DNA of 64,000 bases, from positions 42,059 through 106,058 of the forward strand of contig NZ_JAULSC010000014.1 of NCBI RefSeq assembly GCF_030518195.1, in the 5' to 3' direction. How positions within the stretch are numbered: the stretch's first letter is position 1; each line of letters begins with the position of its first letter. The notes under the pieces are model-generated. The model made no database searches, had not been told where the DNA came from, and saw nothing but the letters and a program-made list of their open reading frames with translations. Made by a program: the position numbers and the translations under genes. The DNA is from Nocardioides cremeus (GTDB lineage Bacteria > Actinomycetota > Actinomycetes > Propionibacteriales > Nocardioidaceae). Below, in pieces: positions 7,147 to 15,628 of this stretch.

Positions 7147-8127
7147 GTGACCGGATACAAGAAGACCACCGAGAAGAACCTCATGGTCTTCAGCGGTCGG
7201 GCACACCCCGCTCTCGCCGAGGAGGTCGCGGGCATCCTCGAGACCGAGCTGGTGCCGACCTCGGCCTTCGAGTTCGCGAACTCCGAGATCTACATCCGCT
7301 ACGAGGAGTCGGTGCGCGGCTGCGACGCCTTCGTGATCCAGAGCCACACCGCTCCGATCAACGAGTGGATCATGGAGCACCTCATCATGGTCGACGCGCT
7401 CAAGCGCGCCAGCGCCAAGCGGATCACCGTGGTGATGCCCTTCTACGGCTACGCCCGCCAGGACAAGAAGCACCGTGGACGTGAGCCGATCTCGGCGCGC
7501 CTGATGGCCGACCTCTTCAAGACCGCCGGCGCCGACCGGCTGATCGCCGTCGACCTGCACGCCGACCAGATCCAGGGCTACTTCGACGGCCCCGTCGACC
7601 ACCTGATGGCGCTGCCCATCCTCACCGACTACGTCAAGGCCAAGTACGGCGACCAGCCGCTCGCGGTGGTCTCGCCCGACGCCGGCCGGATCAAGGTCGC
7701 CGAGCGCTGGTCGGCCAAGCTCGGCGGCGTCCCGCTGGCCTTCATCCACAAGACCCGCCGCACCGACCGGCCCAACGAGACCGTCGCCAACCGCGTGGTG
7801 GGTGAGGTCGCGGGCAAGATCTGCGTCCTGACCGACGACATGATCGACACCGGCGGCACCATCGTGAAGGCCGCCGAGGCCCTGGTGGCCGACGGCGCCG
7901 CGGGCGTGGTCATCGCCGCGACCCACGCGATCCTCTCCGACCCCGCCGTCGACCGGCTCAAGAACAGCCCGGCCGTCGAGGTCATCGTCACCGACACCCT
8001 CCCGATCCCCGAGGACCGCCGCTTCGACAAGCTGACGATCCTCTCGATCGCCCCGCTGGTCGCCCGCGCCATCCGCGAGGTCTTCGAGGACGGCTCGGTC
8101 ACCTCGATGTTCGACGGCCACGCATAG
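7147..8127 (+). CDS. prs: Ribose-phosphate pyrophosphokinase (PRPP synthase)
   Basis: A 326-residue class I PRPP synthase, which transfers pyrophosphate from ATP to ribose-5-phosphate for nucleotide, His, Trp and NAD synthesis. Visible features are FANSEIYIRYEESVRG near the N-terminus, the flexible-loop YARQDKKHRGREPISARL (about residues 100-118), the ribose-5-phosphate strand AVDLHADQIQGYF, and the PRPP loop LTDDMIDTGGTI (about 229-240). AGGAG at 7136-7140 sits six bases before GTG 7147 and sets the start inside a longer open frame. It follows glmU after 123 bases and runs toward pepN; repeats and hairpins fill the gap. Confidence 0.96.
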   Translation: MTGYKKTTEKNLMVFSGRAHPALAEEVAGILETELVPTSAFEFANSEIYIRYEESVRGCDAFVIQSHTAPINEWIMEHLIMVDALKRASAKRITVVMPFYGYARQDKKHRGREPISARLMADLFKTAGADRLIAVDLHADQIQGYFDGPVDHLMALPILTDYVKAKYGDQPLAVVSPDAGRIKVAERWSAKLGGVPLAFIHKTRRTDRPNETVANRVVGEVAGKICVLTDDMIDTGGTIVKAAEALVADGAAGVVIAATHAILSDPAVDRLKNSPAVEVIVTDTLPIPEDRRFDKLTILSIAPLVARAIREVFEDGSVTSMFDGHA

Positions 8128-8146
8128 CCGACCCGCCCCACACTCG

Positions 8147-8310
8147 CCGACACGGCCCAAACTTCCTGCCGAGTCGGCCTGAACTTCGCGCCGAGTCGGC
8201 CTGAACTTCGCGCTGACCCGGCCCGGACCTGCACCTGCGGGTCCGGGCCGGCTCGGCGCGAGATCCGGGCCGGGTCAGCGCGAAGAACGGGCCGGGTCAG
8301 CGTGAGATCT
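8147..8310. repeat. 22-base tandem repeats merging into a nested palindrome between convergent genes
   Basis: Two perfect 22-base units (8169-8190 and 8191-8212) follow a diverged unit (8147-8168). The last part overlaps a perfect 22-bp inverted repeat, 8206-8227 with 8264-8285, which encloses a second hairpin of 10 bp (8220-8229 with 8240-8249). A further copy of the right arm follows at 8289-8306 and runs into the end of pepN. Location between the ends of prs and pepN suggests a two-way transcription terminator or a REP-like element. Confidence 0.7.
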
Positions 8311-10738
8311 GGGGCGGGTCGGGCAGGTCGTCGAGCTGGTCGTTCCAGAGGCGGGCCAGCACGGTGGGCACCGAGCCCGCGGCCAGGGTGTCGGCGAGGC
8401 GCCGGCGCTGCGCGGGGCTGAGCTCGAGCGCCGGGAAGGCGTTGCGGCCCACGACCAGGGAGAAGCCCTGCCCGCGCCGCTCGCAGATGGCGGGGGAGTC
8501 GGCCAGGTAGGCGTCGACGTACGCCGTGCACAGCTCGACGCGCTCGGGGTCCCACAGGCCCTGGGCGCAGGCCTCGAAGACCCGGTTCGAGACGTCGGGG
8601 GCGCTCATCGTGGCCCACGCCGCGGCCTTGGCCTCGGCGGTGGGGCGGGCGGCCAGCGCGCGGGCGGCGCCCAGCTCGCCGGCGAAGGTCTGGTCGCGCT
8701 GCCGCTCGGCCTCGATCGCGTCCTCGTCGAGAGCACCGAGCGCCGCGAGCCGCGCCACCGTCGACCAGCGCAGCCCCGGGTCGAGGTCGACCCCGGCGTC
8801 GGTGCGCCCTGCCTCGAGCCACCCGAGCAGCGCGGAGGCGTCGCGGCTGGTCGCGGCCAGGCCACGGGTCAGCGCGATCGCCACCTGGTCGTCGTCGGTG
8901 GCCGCCAGCGCCGACCGGCAGGCCGCGGCGACCCGGTCGACCAGCGCGGGCGCCTCGGCGGCCGGGGTCGAGCGGGTGAGCACCGGGCCGAGCGCGCGGT
9001 CGAGGACCGCCGAGACCAGCGCCGGGCGCTGCTCGCCGGGCAGGTGCCGCTCCACCAGGTCGAGGAAGCCGGCCGGGGCCAGCGCACCGGTGCGCACCTC
9101 GTCGAAGGCGTGCGCCCACAGCACGGTGCGGGTGACCTCGTCGTCGACGTCACCGAGGTGCTCGGCCACGGTCGCGGCCGAGAGGTCGTCGAGGCGCAGC
9201 CGGGCGAAGGTCTCGCCCTGGCTGTTGGGCACCACCGCCAGGTCGGCCCACTCGGGCAGGGGCACCTGCTCGTCGGCGAGGTCGACCAGGCGGGTCCCCA
9301 CGAGCACGCCGTCGGCGTCGAGCGCGCTGACCGAGAAGCGGTGCGGCCGCACGCCCTCGCGCACCAGCACCGGCACCCCGTCGTCGCGGCGACGCACGAC
9401 CACGGTGTCGAAGCCGGTGCGGCGCAGCCACACCTCGGCCCACCCGCGCACGTCGCGGGGCGAGGCCGCGTCGAGGGCCTCGACCAGGTCGTCGAGGGTG
9501 GCGTTGCCGAAGCGGTGCCGGGTCAGGTGCGCGTTGACGCCGGCGAGGAAGTCGTCGTCGCCCAGCCAGGTCACCAGCTGGCGCAGGCAGGAGTTGCCCT
9601 TGGCGTAGGAGATGGAGTCGAAGTTGGTGAAGGCGCTGTCGACGTCGGGCACGTCCTCCGGCGCCGGCGCCACCGGGTGGGTCGAGCGGCGCTCGTCGGC
9701 GACGTACGCCGCGGGCTTGCGGGTGGCCTCGTGCACCACCAGCGTGCCGCCGAAGCCGGCGCCGTCGGCGGCGACCCGGTAGCCCATGTAGTCGGCGAAG
9801 CTCTCGTTGAGCCAGGTGTCCTCCCACCAGCGCATCGTCACCAGGTTGCCGAACCACATGTGCGCCATCTCGTGGGCGATGACGGTCGCGCGGCGCGAGC
9901 GCTGGTCGTCGGTGACCCGCCCGCGCGGCAGCATCTCGTCGCGGTAGGTCACGCAGCCGGGGGTCTCCATGGCGCCCCAGTTGTGCCCGGGCCCGAAGAG
10001 CTGGTCGTAGGAGTCGAAGGGGTAGGGCTCGTCGAAGAGCGTCGCGTAGTGGTCGAAGCAGTCGTTCGTGGTCTCGCGCAGCTCGTCGCCGTCGCGGTCG
10101 AGCTCGGCGGCCAGCGAGGCGCGCGCGTGCCAGCCGAACGGCAGCCCGGCGTGCTCCCAGGTCACCGAGTGCCACGGCCCGGCGCAGACCACGAACAGCG
10201 AGGGGCACAGCCGCGGCGTCGTCGCGAAGACCCAGCGCCCGGCCTCGCTCGAGGTCACGCGTCCGTTGCCGATCACCTGCCAGCGCGGGTCGGCCGCCAC
10301 CGAGACGGCCATGGTGGCCTTGATGTCGGGCTGGTCGAAGCAGGCGAAGACCCGCTGCGCGATGTCGAGCGAGAGGTAGGCCGACACGTAGGTCTCGCCG
10401 TCGACCGGGTCGGTCATCCGGTGCATCCCGTCGCCGTCGCTGACGTAGGGCACCCGCGCCTCGACCCGCACCTCCACCGGCCGTCCGACCGGCAGGTCCT
10501 CGAGCCCCACCCGCCGCCCGTCGTACGCCGCCTCCACGGGCCGGCCGTCGACGCTGACCACGAGGTCACGGGCGTCGGTGAGCTCCACGAAGGTGCTCGG
10601 CGCGGAGGTGGTGAAGCGCAGGGTCGTCGTCGAGCCGAAGGTCTCGCCCGCGTGGTCGCGCAGGTCGAGGTCGATGTCGTAGGAGACGTCGGAGACCTGG
10701 GCGGAGCGGGCACGGGCCTCGGCGAGGGTGAGCGACAT
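8297..10738 (-). CDS. pepN: Aminopeptidase N (M1 family)
   Basis: An 813-residue cytoplasmic zinc metallopeptidase that removes N-terminal residues from peptides. The zinc site is HEMAH (about residue 286) with the downstream Glu in LNESFADYMG. The substrate-anchor motif, usually GAMEN, reads GAMETPGC here (about residue 257). An N-terminal beta-sandwich (to about 190) and a long helical C-terminal ERAP1-like domain (about 490-800) complete the fold. Length fits actinobacterial PepN (about 800-870). ATG 10738 is chosen over GTG 10756 because the TAGGGT hexamer at 10746-10751 leaves room only for the former. It is divergent from rplY. Confidence 0.93.
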   Translation of the reverse strand: MSLTLAEARARSAQVSDVSYDIDLDLRDHAGETFGSTTTLRFTTSAPSTFVELTDARDLVVSVDGRPVEAAYDGRRVGLEDLPVGRPVEVRVEARVPYVSDGDGMHRMTDPVDGETYVSAYLSLDIAQRVFACFDQPDIKATMAVSVAADPRWQVIGNGRVTSSEAGRWVFATTPRLCPSLFVVCAGPWHSVTWEHAGLPFGWHARASLAAELDRDGDELRETTNDCFDHYATLFDEPYPFDSYDQLFGPGHNWGAMETPGCVTYRDEMLPRGRVTDDQRSRRATVIAHEMAHMWFGNLVTMRWWEDTWLNESFADYMGYRVAADGAGFGGTLVVHEATRKPAAYVADERRSTHPVAPAPEDVPDVDSAFTNFDSISYAKGNSCLRQLVTWLGDDDFLAGVNAHLTRHRFGNATLDDLVEALDAASPRDVRGWAEVWLRRTGFDTVVVRRRDDGVPVLVREGVRPHRFSVSALDADGVLVGTRLVDLADEQVPLPEWADLAVVPNSQGETFARLRLDDLSAATVAEHLGDVDDEVTRTVLWAHAFDEVRTGALAPAGFLDLVERHLPGEQRPALVSAVLDRALGPVLTRSTPAAEAPALVDRVAAACRSALAATDDDQVAIALTRGLAATSRDASALLGWLEAGRTDAGVDLDPGLRWSTVARLAALGALDEDAIEAERQRDQTFAGELGAARALAARPTAEAKAAAWATMSAPDVSNRVFEACAQGLWDPERVELCTAYVDAYLADSPAICERRGQGFSLVVGRNAFPALELSPAQRRRLADTLAAGSVPTVLARLWNDQLDDLPDPPQISR

Positions 10739-10745
10739 GCGGGCC

Positions 10746-10751
10746 ACCCTA
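10746..10751 (-). promoter_or_regulatory. -10 hexamer TAGGGT, pepN
   Basis: Minus-strand TAGGGT lies seven bases before ATG 10738, with no Shine-Dalgarno sequence between. Confidence 0.5.
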
Positions 10752-10763
10752 GGCACCCGGGCG

Positions 10764-11000
10764 GATTGGCACTCGCCGCGCGCCCGCGGCTAGACTTCTG
10801 CGGTTGCCTCGGCGAGGGAGCCGACCGTCCGCGGTCGCTCCGTGATCGACGCGGTCGGCTGTGAGAACCTCGCGCCGCGCTGTGTCGTGATCCCGACGGG
10901 CGCGGCGCTTCGTGCGTCCGGGCCCACCCGCAGGTGACCACCCGACCTTGCGAGGGTCCTGCCGGGACCCCGCACCGCTGTAGCGCACGAGGAGACACAC
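10764..11000 (+). promoter_or_regulatory. rplY promoter and long structured leader
   Basis: A TTGGCA-like -35 near 10765 and TAGACT near 10791 suggest a promoter about 200 bases before rplY. The leader is rich in pairing segments; the clearest hairpin is GGGTCC/GGACCC (10954-10959 with 10965-10970). The strong ribosome site AGGAGA near 10989 belongs to rplY. The spacing of the promoter boxes is wide (19 bases), so the promoter call is tentative. A ribosomal-protein leader could act in feedback control. Confidence 0.35.
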
Positions 11001-11678
11001 ATGGCTGCCGAGAAGATCGCCGCTGAGGCCCGCACCGAGTTCGGCAAGGGCGCCGCGCGCCGGATCCGCCGCGAGGACAAGGTGCCGGCCGTCATCTACG
11101 GGCACGGCAACGACCCGACCCACATCACGCTCCCGGGCCACGAGATCATGCTCGCGCTCAAGCACGGCGGCGCCAACGCCCTGCTCGACATCGACGTCGA
11201 CGGCGAGAGCCACCTCGCGCTGACCAAGCAGGTCCAGGTCGACCCGATCAAGCGCTTCATCGAGCACGTCGACTTCGTGGCCGTGCGCCGCGGCGAGAAG
11301 GTCACCGTCGACATCCCCGTGCACGTGGTGGGCGAGGCCGTCGCCGAGACCCTCGTGGTCCTCGAGAACTCGGTCGTCTCGGTCGAGGCCGAGGCCACCC
11401 ACATCCCCGAGTTCGTCGAGGTCGACGTCGAGGGCGCCGAGGTCGGCACCCAGGTGCACGCCTCCGACCTGAAGCTGCCCAAGGGCACCGAGCTGCTCAC
11501 CGACGGCGACATCCTGGTCGTCAACGTGACCCAGCAGCAGAGCCAGGCGTCGCTCGACGCCGAGCTCGAGGAGCTCGAGGCCGAGGCCGGCATCGAGCAC
11601 GAGGAGTCGGGCGACGAGGAGACCACCGAGGGTGGCGACGAGTCCGGCGACGCCGAGGCCGGCGACTCGCAGGAGTGA
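11001..11678 (+). CDS. rplY: 50S ribosomal protein L25 / general stress protein Ctc
   Basis: A 225-residue long form of ribosomal protein L25, which binds 5S rRNA in the large subunit. The N-terminal L25 domain (about residues 1-95) begins with KIAAEARTEFGKGAARRIRR and has VPAVIYGHG. The second, TL5-like beta domain spans about 96-185. The last 35 residues are a very acidic tail of Glu, Asp and Gly, as in other actinobacteria. A strong AGGAGA site lies before ATG 11001. It is followed by pth after 24 bases, a conserved order, and the two are probably one operon. Confidence 0.95.
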   Translation: MAAEKIAAEARTEFGKGAARRIRREDKVPAVIYGHGNDPTHITLPGHEIMLALKHGGANALLDIDVDGESHLALTKQVQVDPIKRFIEHVDFVAVRRGEKVTVDIPVHVVGEAVAETLVVLENSVVSVEAEATHIPEFVEVDVEGAEVGTQVHASDLKLPKGTELLTDGDILVVNVTQQQSQASLDAELEELEAEAGIEHEESGDEETTEGGDESGDAEAGDSQE

Positions 11679-11702
11679 TCGCGACGGGCCCGGGGGAGCA
11701 CC

Positions 11703-12320
11703 ATGACCGACGAGCGTGAGACCGGCGGCGCGAGCAGCGCCGTCTGGCTCGTCGTCGGCCTGGGCAACCCGGGCCCGACGTACGCCGGGCACCGGCACAA
11801 CATCGGCTACCTCGTGGCCGACGAGCTGGCGTCCCGGCTCGGCTCGGGCTTCCGGGCCCACAAGTCCGGGCGCGCCGACGTCGTCGAGGGACGGCTCGGC
11901 GCGCCCGGCACCGGCGGCCCCCGGGTGGTGCTGGCGCGGCCCCGCTCGTACATGAACGAGCTCGGCGGCCCGGTCAAGGCCCTGGCCACCTTCTACAAGG
12001 TGCCGCCCGAGCGCGTCGTGGCGATCCACGACGAGCTCGACATCGCCTTCGACACCCTGCGCGTCAAGCTGGGCGGCGGCGACAACGGCCACAACGGCCT
12101 GAAGTCGATGCGCTCCTCGCTGGGCACCGGCGACTTCCACCGGGTGCGGGTCGGCATCGGCCGCCCCCCGGGTCGCCAGGACGTCGCCGACTTCGTGCTG
12201 TCCAACTACTCCTCGGCCGAGCGCAAGGTGCTGCCCTTCGTGGTCGACACCGCCGCCGACGCCGTGGAGTGCCTGGTCGGCGAGGGCCTGGAGAAGACCC
12301 AGCAGCGCTTCAACTCCTGA
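11703..12320 (+). CDS. pth: Peptidyl-tRNA hydrolase
   Basis: A 205-residue enzyme that frees tRNA from peptidyl-tRNA dropped by ribosomes. Key motifs are [20 protein letters not shown] with the catalytic His (about residue 37), the SYMNELGG segment with the substrate-binding Asn, HDELDIAF with the conserved Asp (about residue 110), and [12 protein letters not shown]. Length is normal with a short N-terminal extension. GGGGGAG lies just before ATG 11703. It follows rplY in the same operon. Confidence 0.95.
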   Translation: MTDERETGGASSAVWLVVGLGNPGPTYAGHRHNIGYLVADELASRLGSGFRAHKSGRADVVEGRLGAPGTGGPRVVLARPRSYMNELGGPVKALATFYKVPPERVVAIHDELDIAFDTLRVKLGGGDNGHNGLKSMRSSLGTGDFHRVRVGIGRPPGRQDVADFVLSNYSSAERKVLPFVVDTAADAVECLVGEGLEKTQQRFNS

Positions 12321-12327
12321 TCGCGGC

Positions 12328-12333
12328 TACCCT
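12328..12333 (+). promoter_or_regulatory. -10 hexamer TACCCT, cysQ-like gene
   Basis: TACCCT, six bases, then GTG 12340. It lies directly behind the pth stop codon, so the downstream genes can be transcribed apart from pth. Confidence 0.5.
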
Positions 12334-12339
12334 CTGCTG

Positions 12340-13113
12340 GTGACTTTCGAGCCCGGAACCCCGCCCCCCGCCGCTGACGACCACGTGCTGGCCACCTGGC
12401 TGGCCGAGGCCGCCGGCCGCCGCCTGCTCGAGGTGCGTGCCGAGGGCCTGGAGGGCAAGGAGCTCAAGGACGCCGGCGACGCCGCCGCCCACGAGCTGCT
12501 GATGGACCTGCTGGCCCAGCACCGCCCCGACGACGCCGTGCTCTCCGAGGAGGGCAAGGACGACAAGGCGCGCCTGTCGGCCGACCGGGTCTGGATCATC
12601 GACCCGCTCGACGGCACCCGTGAGTTCTCCGAGCCGCCGCGCGACGACTGGGCCGTGCACGTCGCGCTGTGGCAGGGCGGCGCCCTGGTCGCCGGCGCCG
12701 TCGCGCAGCCCGAGCTCGGCGAGACCTTCAACACCGGGCAGGCCCCGGTCGTGCCGCCCCGCACCTCCGAGAAGCCGCGGATCGCGGTCTCGCGCAGCCG
12801 CCCGCCGGCCTTCGTGCAGGCGCTGGCCGAGGAGATCGACGCCGAGCTGGTGCCGATGGGCTCGGCCGGGGTGAAGATGATGTCGGTGGTGCGCGACGTC
12901 GCCGACGCCTACGTGCACGCCGGCGGGCAGTACGAGTGGGACTCCGCCGCCCCCGTGGCCGTGGCCCGCGCCGCCGGCCTGTTCACCTCGCGCGTCGACG
13001 GCAGCGAGCTGGTCTACAACCAGGACGACGTCTACCTGCCCGACCTCGTGGTCTGCCGCCCCGAGCTCAGCGAGCAGATCCTGGCCTTCATCGCCGCCCA
13101 CGGCACCGAGTGA
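12340..13113 (+). CDS. cysQ: Inositol-monophosphatase-fold phosphatase, CysQ-like 3'(2'),5'-bisphosphate nucleotidase
   Basis: A 257-residue metal-dependent phosphatase, probably clearing 3'-phosphoadenosine 5'-phosphate from sulfate assimilation or acting on inositol phosphates. The FIG-fold metal motifs are LSEEGKDD (about residues 67-74), WIIDPLDGTREF (about 86-97) and YEWDSAAPVAVA (about 205-216). A CysQ role is preferred over inositol monophosphatase because of the TREF sequence and length, and because mycobacterial CysQ has a similar layout. GTG 12340 has no ribosome site but a well-placed promoter hexamer. The HAD gene follows after 10 bases. Confidence 0.82.
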   Translation: MTFEPGTPPPAADDHVLATWLAEAAGRRLLEVRAEGLEGKELKDAGDAAAHELLMDLLAQHRPDDAVLSEEGKDDKARLSADRVWIIDPLDGTREFSEPPRDDWAVHVALWQGGALVAGAVAQPELGETFNTGQAPVVPPRTSEKPRIAVSRSRPPAFVQALAEEIDAELVPMGSAGVKMMSVVRDVADAYVHAGGQYEWDSAAPVAVARAAGLFTSRVDGSELVYNQDDVYLPDLVVCRPELSEQILAFIAAHGTE

Positions 13114-13123
13114 GCCGCCGGCC

Positions 13124-13747
13124 GTGACCGTCGAGCACGTGCTGCTGGACGCCGACGGCGTCCTGCAGCGCAGCGCCCCCGACCCCGTAGGGCTGCTCAG
13201 CGCCTGGGCCGGGGAGCGTGCCGAGGAGCTCGCGCACGCCCTGTGGCGCGCCGAGCGGGGTCCGCTGCGGGGCGAGGGCGACTTCGTCGAGGCCCTCGAG
13301 CGCATCGTGCCGGCGTACGCCGACGTGGCGCCGGGCGAGCTCTACGACGCGCTGTGGCGCGACATCGCCGTCTCCGAGGAGTCGCTGGCGCTGGCCGGGC
13401 GGCTGCGCGAGGCTGGTCTGGGGGTGCACCTCGGCACCAACCAGCACCGCCAGCGGGCCGAGCTGATGCGCACCGAGCTGGGCTACGACGAGCACTTCGA
13501 CGTCTCCTGCTACTCGTGGGAGCTGGGCACCAAGAAGCCCGAGCCGGCGTACTTCGAGATCGCTGTCGAGCGGATCGGGGCGGCCCCCGCGCAGGTGCTC
13601 TTCGTCGACGACGTGGCCGCCAATGTCGAGGCCGCGCGTGCGGTCGGGCTGCACGCCGTGCACTGGCACCTCGACGAGGGGCACGACGTGCTGCTCGAGG
13701 CCCTGGCCGGCCACGGCCTCCCGCTCGGCGAGGCGGGCGCCGCGTGA
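13124..13747 (+). CDS. HAD-superfamily hydrolase
   Basis: A 207-residue haloacid-dehalogenase-type phosphatase with substrate unknown. Motif I is LLDADGVL (about residues 7-14; first Asp nucleophile, second acid-base), motif II is LGTNQ (about 103-107), the motif III Lys is in GTKKPEPAYF (about 136-145) and motif IV is VLFVDDVAANVEAA (about 160-173). An alpha-helical cap lies at about 20-90. It starts at GTG 13124, 10 bases after the cysQ-like gene, and its stop overlaps the start of the transglycosylase gene by four bases, so translation is coupled. Confidence 0.85.
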   Translation: MTVEHVLLDADGVLQRSAPDPVGLLSAWAGERAEELAHALWRAERGPLRGEGDFVEALERIVPAYADVAPGELYDALWRDIAVSEESLALAGRLREAGLGVHLGTNQHRQRAELMRTELGYDEHFDVSCYSWELGTKKPEPAYFEIAVERIGAAPAQVLFVDDVAANVEAARAVGLHAVHWHLDEGHDVLLEALAGHGLPLGEAGAA

Positions 13748-14499
13748 TCTCCGGCCCCCGCTCGATCGTGCTCTTCTCCTGCCTGCTGCTGGCGCTGTCG
13801 GGCGCCGCCTTCGCGCTGTCGCGGCTCTACACCCCCGAGCGCACCGTCGACCTGACCCCGCCGGCGGCGTACGTCGGCGCCCCGGTGCCCCCGCAGGCCG
13901 ACCCCGGCACCGCGGTGCGCCGCACCCAGCTCGTCGACGAGGACTGGCTGCGCCGCACCAGCCGGGCCACCGGCATCCCGTCGCCCGCGCTGCGGGCCTA
14001 CGCCGACGCCCAGCTCTCGGGAGTCGGTGGGTGCGAGGTCGGATGGACCACCCTGGCCGGCATCGGCTGGATCGAGTCGCAGCACGGCACCCTGGGCGGG
14101 CGCACCATCGACGCCGAGGGCCGCTCCTCGTCGGCGATCCTGGGCCCGGCCCTCGACGGCTCCGGTGACTTCGCCGCCATCCGCTCCACGGCCGCCTCCC
14201 GCGCCTGGCACGGCGACGCGACCTGGGAGCACGCCGTGGGTCCGATGCAGTTCCTGCGCTCGTCGTGGGAGCCGTGGGCCGCCGACGGCGACCGCGACGG
14301 CACCATCGACCCGCACGACCTCGACGACGCCGCCGCGACCGCGGCGCGCTACCTGTGCGCCGGCGGGCGCGACCTGGCCCGGGGCGACGGCTGGGCCAGC
14401 GCGGTGCTGTCCTACAACCACTCCGACGAGTACGTCGCGGCCGTGCACGCCGCCGCCAGCGCCTACGCCGAGCGGGCCGCCGGGCGCCGCGCGGGCTGA
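13744..14499 (+). CDS. Membrane-anchored lytic murein transglycosylase
   Basis: A 251-residue exported lysozyme-like enzyme that cleaves peptidoglycan glycan strands. The N-terminus (IVLFSCLLLALSGAAFAL, about residues 7-24) is a signal sequence or membrane anchor. The catalytic region has GIGWIESQHGTLGG with the likely catalytic Glu (about residue 107), AVGPMQFLRSSWEPWAADGD and a calcium-loop-like DGDRDGTIDPHDLDD, then AARYLCAGGRDL and VLSYNHSDEYV, matching the MltB/SLT type common in actinobacteria. GTG 13744 overlaps the HAD stop codon (GTGA). Confidence 0.86.
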   Translation: MISGPRSIVLFSCLLLALSGAAFALSRLYTPERTVDLTPPAAYVGAPVPPQADPGTAVRRTQLVDEDWLRRTSRATGIPSPALRAYADAQLSGVGGCEVGWTTLAGIGWIESQHGTLGGRTIDAEGRSSSAILGPALDGSGDFAAIRSTAASRAWHGDATWEHAVGPMQFLRSSWEPWAADGDRDGTIDPHDLDDAAATAARYLCAGGRDLARGDGWASAVLSYNHSDEYVAAVHAAASAYAERAAGRRAG

Positions 14500-14506
14500 C
14501 CCGGGC

Positions 14507-14512
14507 TAGCCT
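14507..14512 (+). promoter_or_regulatory. -10 hexamer TAGCCT, tsaB
   Basis: TAGCCT lies seven bases before ATG 14520, without a ribosome-binding site. Confidence 0.5.
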
Positions 14513-14519
14513 GCCGCTC

Positions 14520-15158
14520 ATGCTGCTGACCTTCGACACTGCGACGCCGCGGGTGGCCGTGGCCCTGCACGACGGCTCCGACGTGGTCGCCGAGCTCGAG
14601 GCCGAGCGGGCGATGAAGCACGGCGAGCAGCTCGCCCCGCTCGTCGACGCCGTGATGCGCCAGGTGGGGGTGGTCCGCCAGGACCTCACCGCCATCGGTG
14701 TGGGGGTCGGCCCGGGGCCGTTCACGGGCCTGCGGGTCGGGCTGGTGACCGCGCGCACCCTGGCCTTTGTGCTCGAGATCCCGGTCTACGGCGTCTGCAC
14801 CCTCGACGTGCTGGCGGTCGAGGCCGTCGACACCGGCGCCGTCGACCGCGACTTCGTGGTCGCCACCGACGCGCGCCGCAAGGAGGTCTACCTCGCGTCG
14901 TACGACGCCGACGGCACGCGGCTCGACGGTCCGGTGGTCGACAAGCCCGCCGAGCTGGCCACCGACCTGCCCGTGGTGGGGGAGGGCGCCCTGCTCTACC
15001 CCGAGGCGTTCCCGCTCGCGGTCGGGCCGCAGCGGCCCAGCGCCGGCTGGCTGGCGCGGGTGGTGGCGCAGGAGCGCGCCGAGCTGCTCGACCCCGAGCC
15101 GATGTACCTGCGCCGCCCCGACGCGGAGGTCACGCGCAGCCGCAAGACGGTCTCGTGA
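14520..15158 (+). CDS. tsaB: tRNA t6A biosynthesis protein TsaB
   Basis: A 212-residue partner of TsaD and TsaE in making N6-threonylcarbamoyladenosine at position 37 of ANN-decoding tRNAs. It has the ASKHA-type N-terminal lobe: MLLTFDTATPRVAVAL, HGEQLAPLVDAVM, and the GVGVGPGPFTGLRVGLVTAR segment (about residues 60-79) diagnostic of TsaB. DARRKEVYLASY lies near residue 120. The open frame extends upstream into the transglycosylase gene, but the promoter hexamer fixes ATG 14520. The stop overlaps the rimI start by four bases. Confidence 0.94.
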   Translation: MLLTFDTATPRVAVALHDGSDVVAELEAERAMKHGEQLAPLVDAVMRQVGVVRQDLTAIGVGVGPGPFTGLRVGLVTARTLAFVLEIPVYGVCTLDVLAVEAVDTGAVDRDFVVATDARRKEVYLASYDADGTRLDGPVVDKPAELATDLPVVGEGALLYPEAFPLAVGPQRPSAGWLARVVAQERAELLDPEPMYLRRPDAEVTRSRKTVS

Positions 15159-15628
15159 CCGTCCGCGAGGCGCGCCCCGACGACCTGGTGGCGCTCGTCT
15201 CGCTCGAGCACGACAACCTCGGCGCCGACGCCTGGCCGCCGGGGCTGTTGCAGGAGGGCGTCGAGGGCCGGGTGCCCTACGCGACCTACCTGGTCGCGGA
15301 GGTGGAGACCCCGACGGGTCCGGTGGTCGCCGGGCACGCCGTGCTCAGCGTGGTCGGCGACATCGCCGAGCTGCAGCGCATCTCCGTCGACGCCGAGCAG
15401 CGTCGCGCCGGCCTGGCCACCGCGCTGCTCGACACCGTCGTGGCCGCGGCCCGGGCCGGGGGCGCCGACCGGCTGCTGCTCGAGGTGCGCGAGGACAACG
15501 CCGGGGCGCTGTCCTTCTACGCCGCGCGCGGCTTCGTCGAGGTCGACCGACGCCGGCGCTACTACCGCGACGGGGCCACCGCCGTGGTGCTGCGCCGCGG
15601 TCTCGGCCCGGCCTGCGGCGGCTCCTAG
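15155..15628 (+). CDS. rimI: Ribosomal protein S18 alanine N-acetyltransferase RimI
   Basis: A 157-residue GNAT acetyltransferase, expected to acetylate the N-terminal Ala of ribosomal protein S18 or other protein N-termini. The acetyl-CoA motif is ISVDAEQRRAGLATALLDTV (about residues 77-96), followed by LLEVREDNAGALSFYAARGFVEV (about 109-131), as in RimI. GTG 15155 overlaps the tsaB stop (GTGA), and the tsaB-rimI-tsaD neighbourhood supports the name. Its last four bases overlap the end of the convergent GNAT gene. Confidence 0.9.
   Translation: MTVREARPDDLVALVSLEHDNLGADAWPPGLLQEGVEGRVPYATYLVAEVETPTGPVVAGHAVLSVVGDIAELQRISVDAEQRRAGLATALLDTVVAAARAGGADRLLLEVREDNAGALSFYAARGFVEVDRRRRYYRDGATAVVLRRGLGPACGGS

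Noticed and set aside
5527..8160. Very long open frames antisense to glmU and prs, and similar long frames elsewhere such as 33215-36982
   Set aside because: Such frames are expected in very G+C-rich DNA with G/C third positions. Their translations are Arg, Gly, Ala or Val-rich without domains, while the opposite strand encodes clear enzymes.
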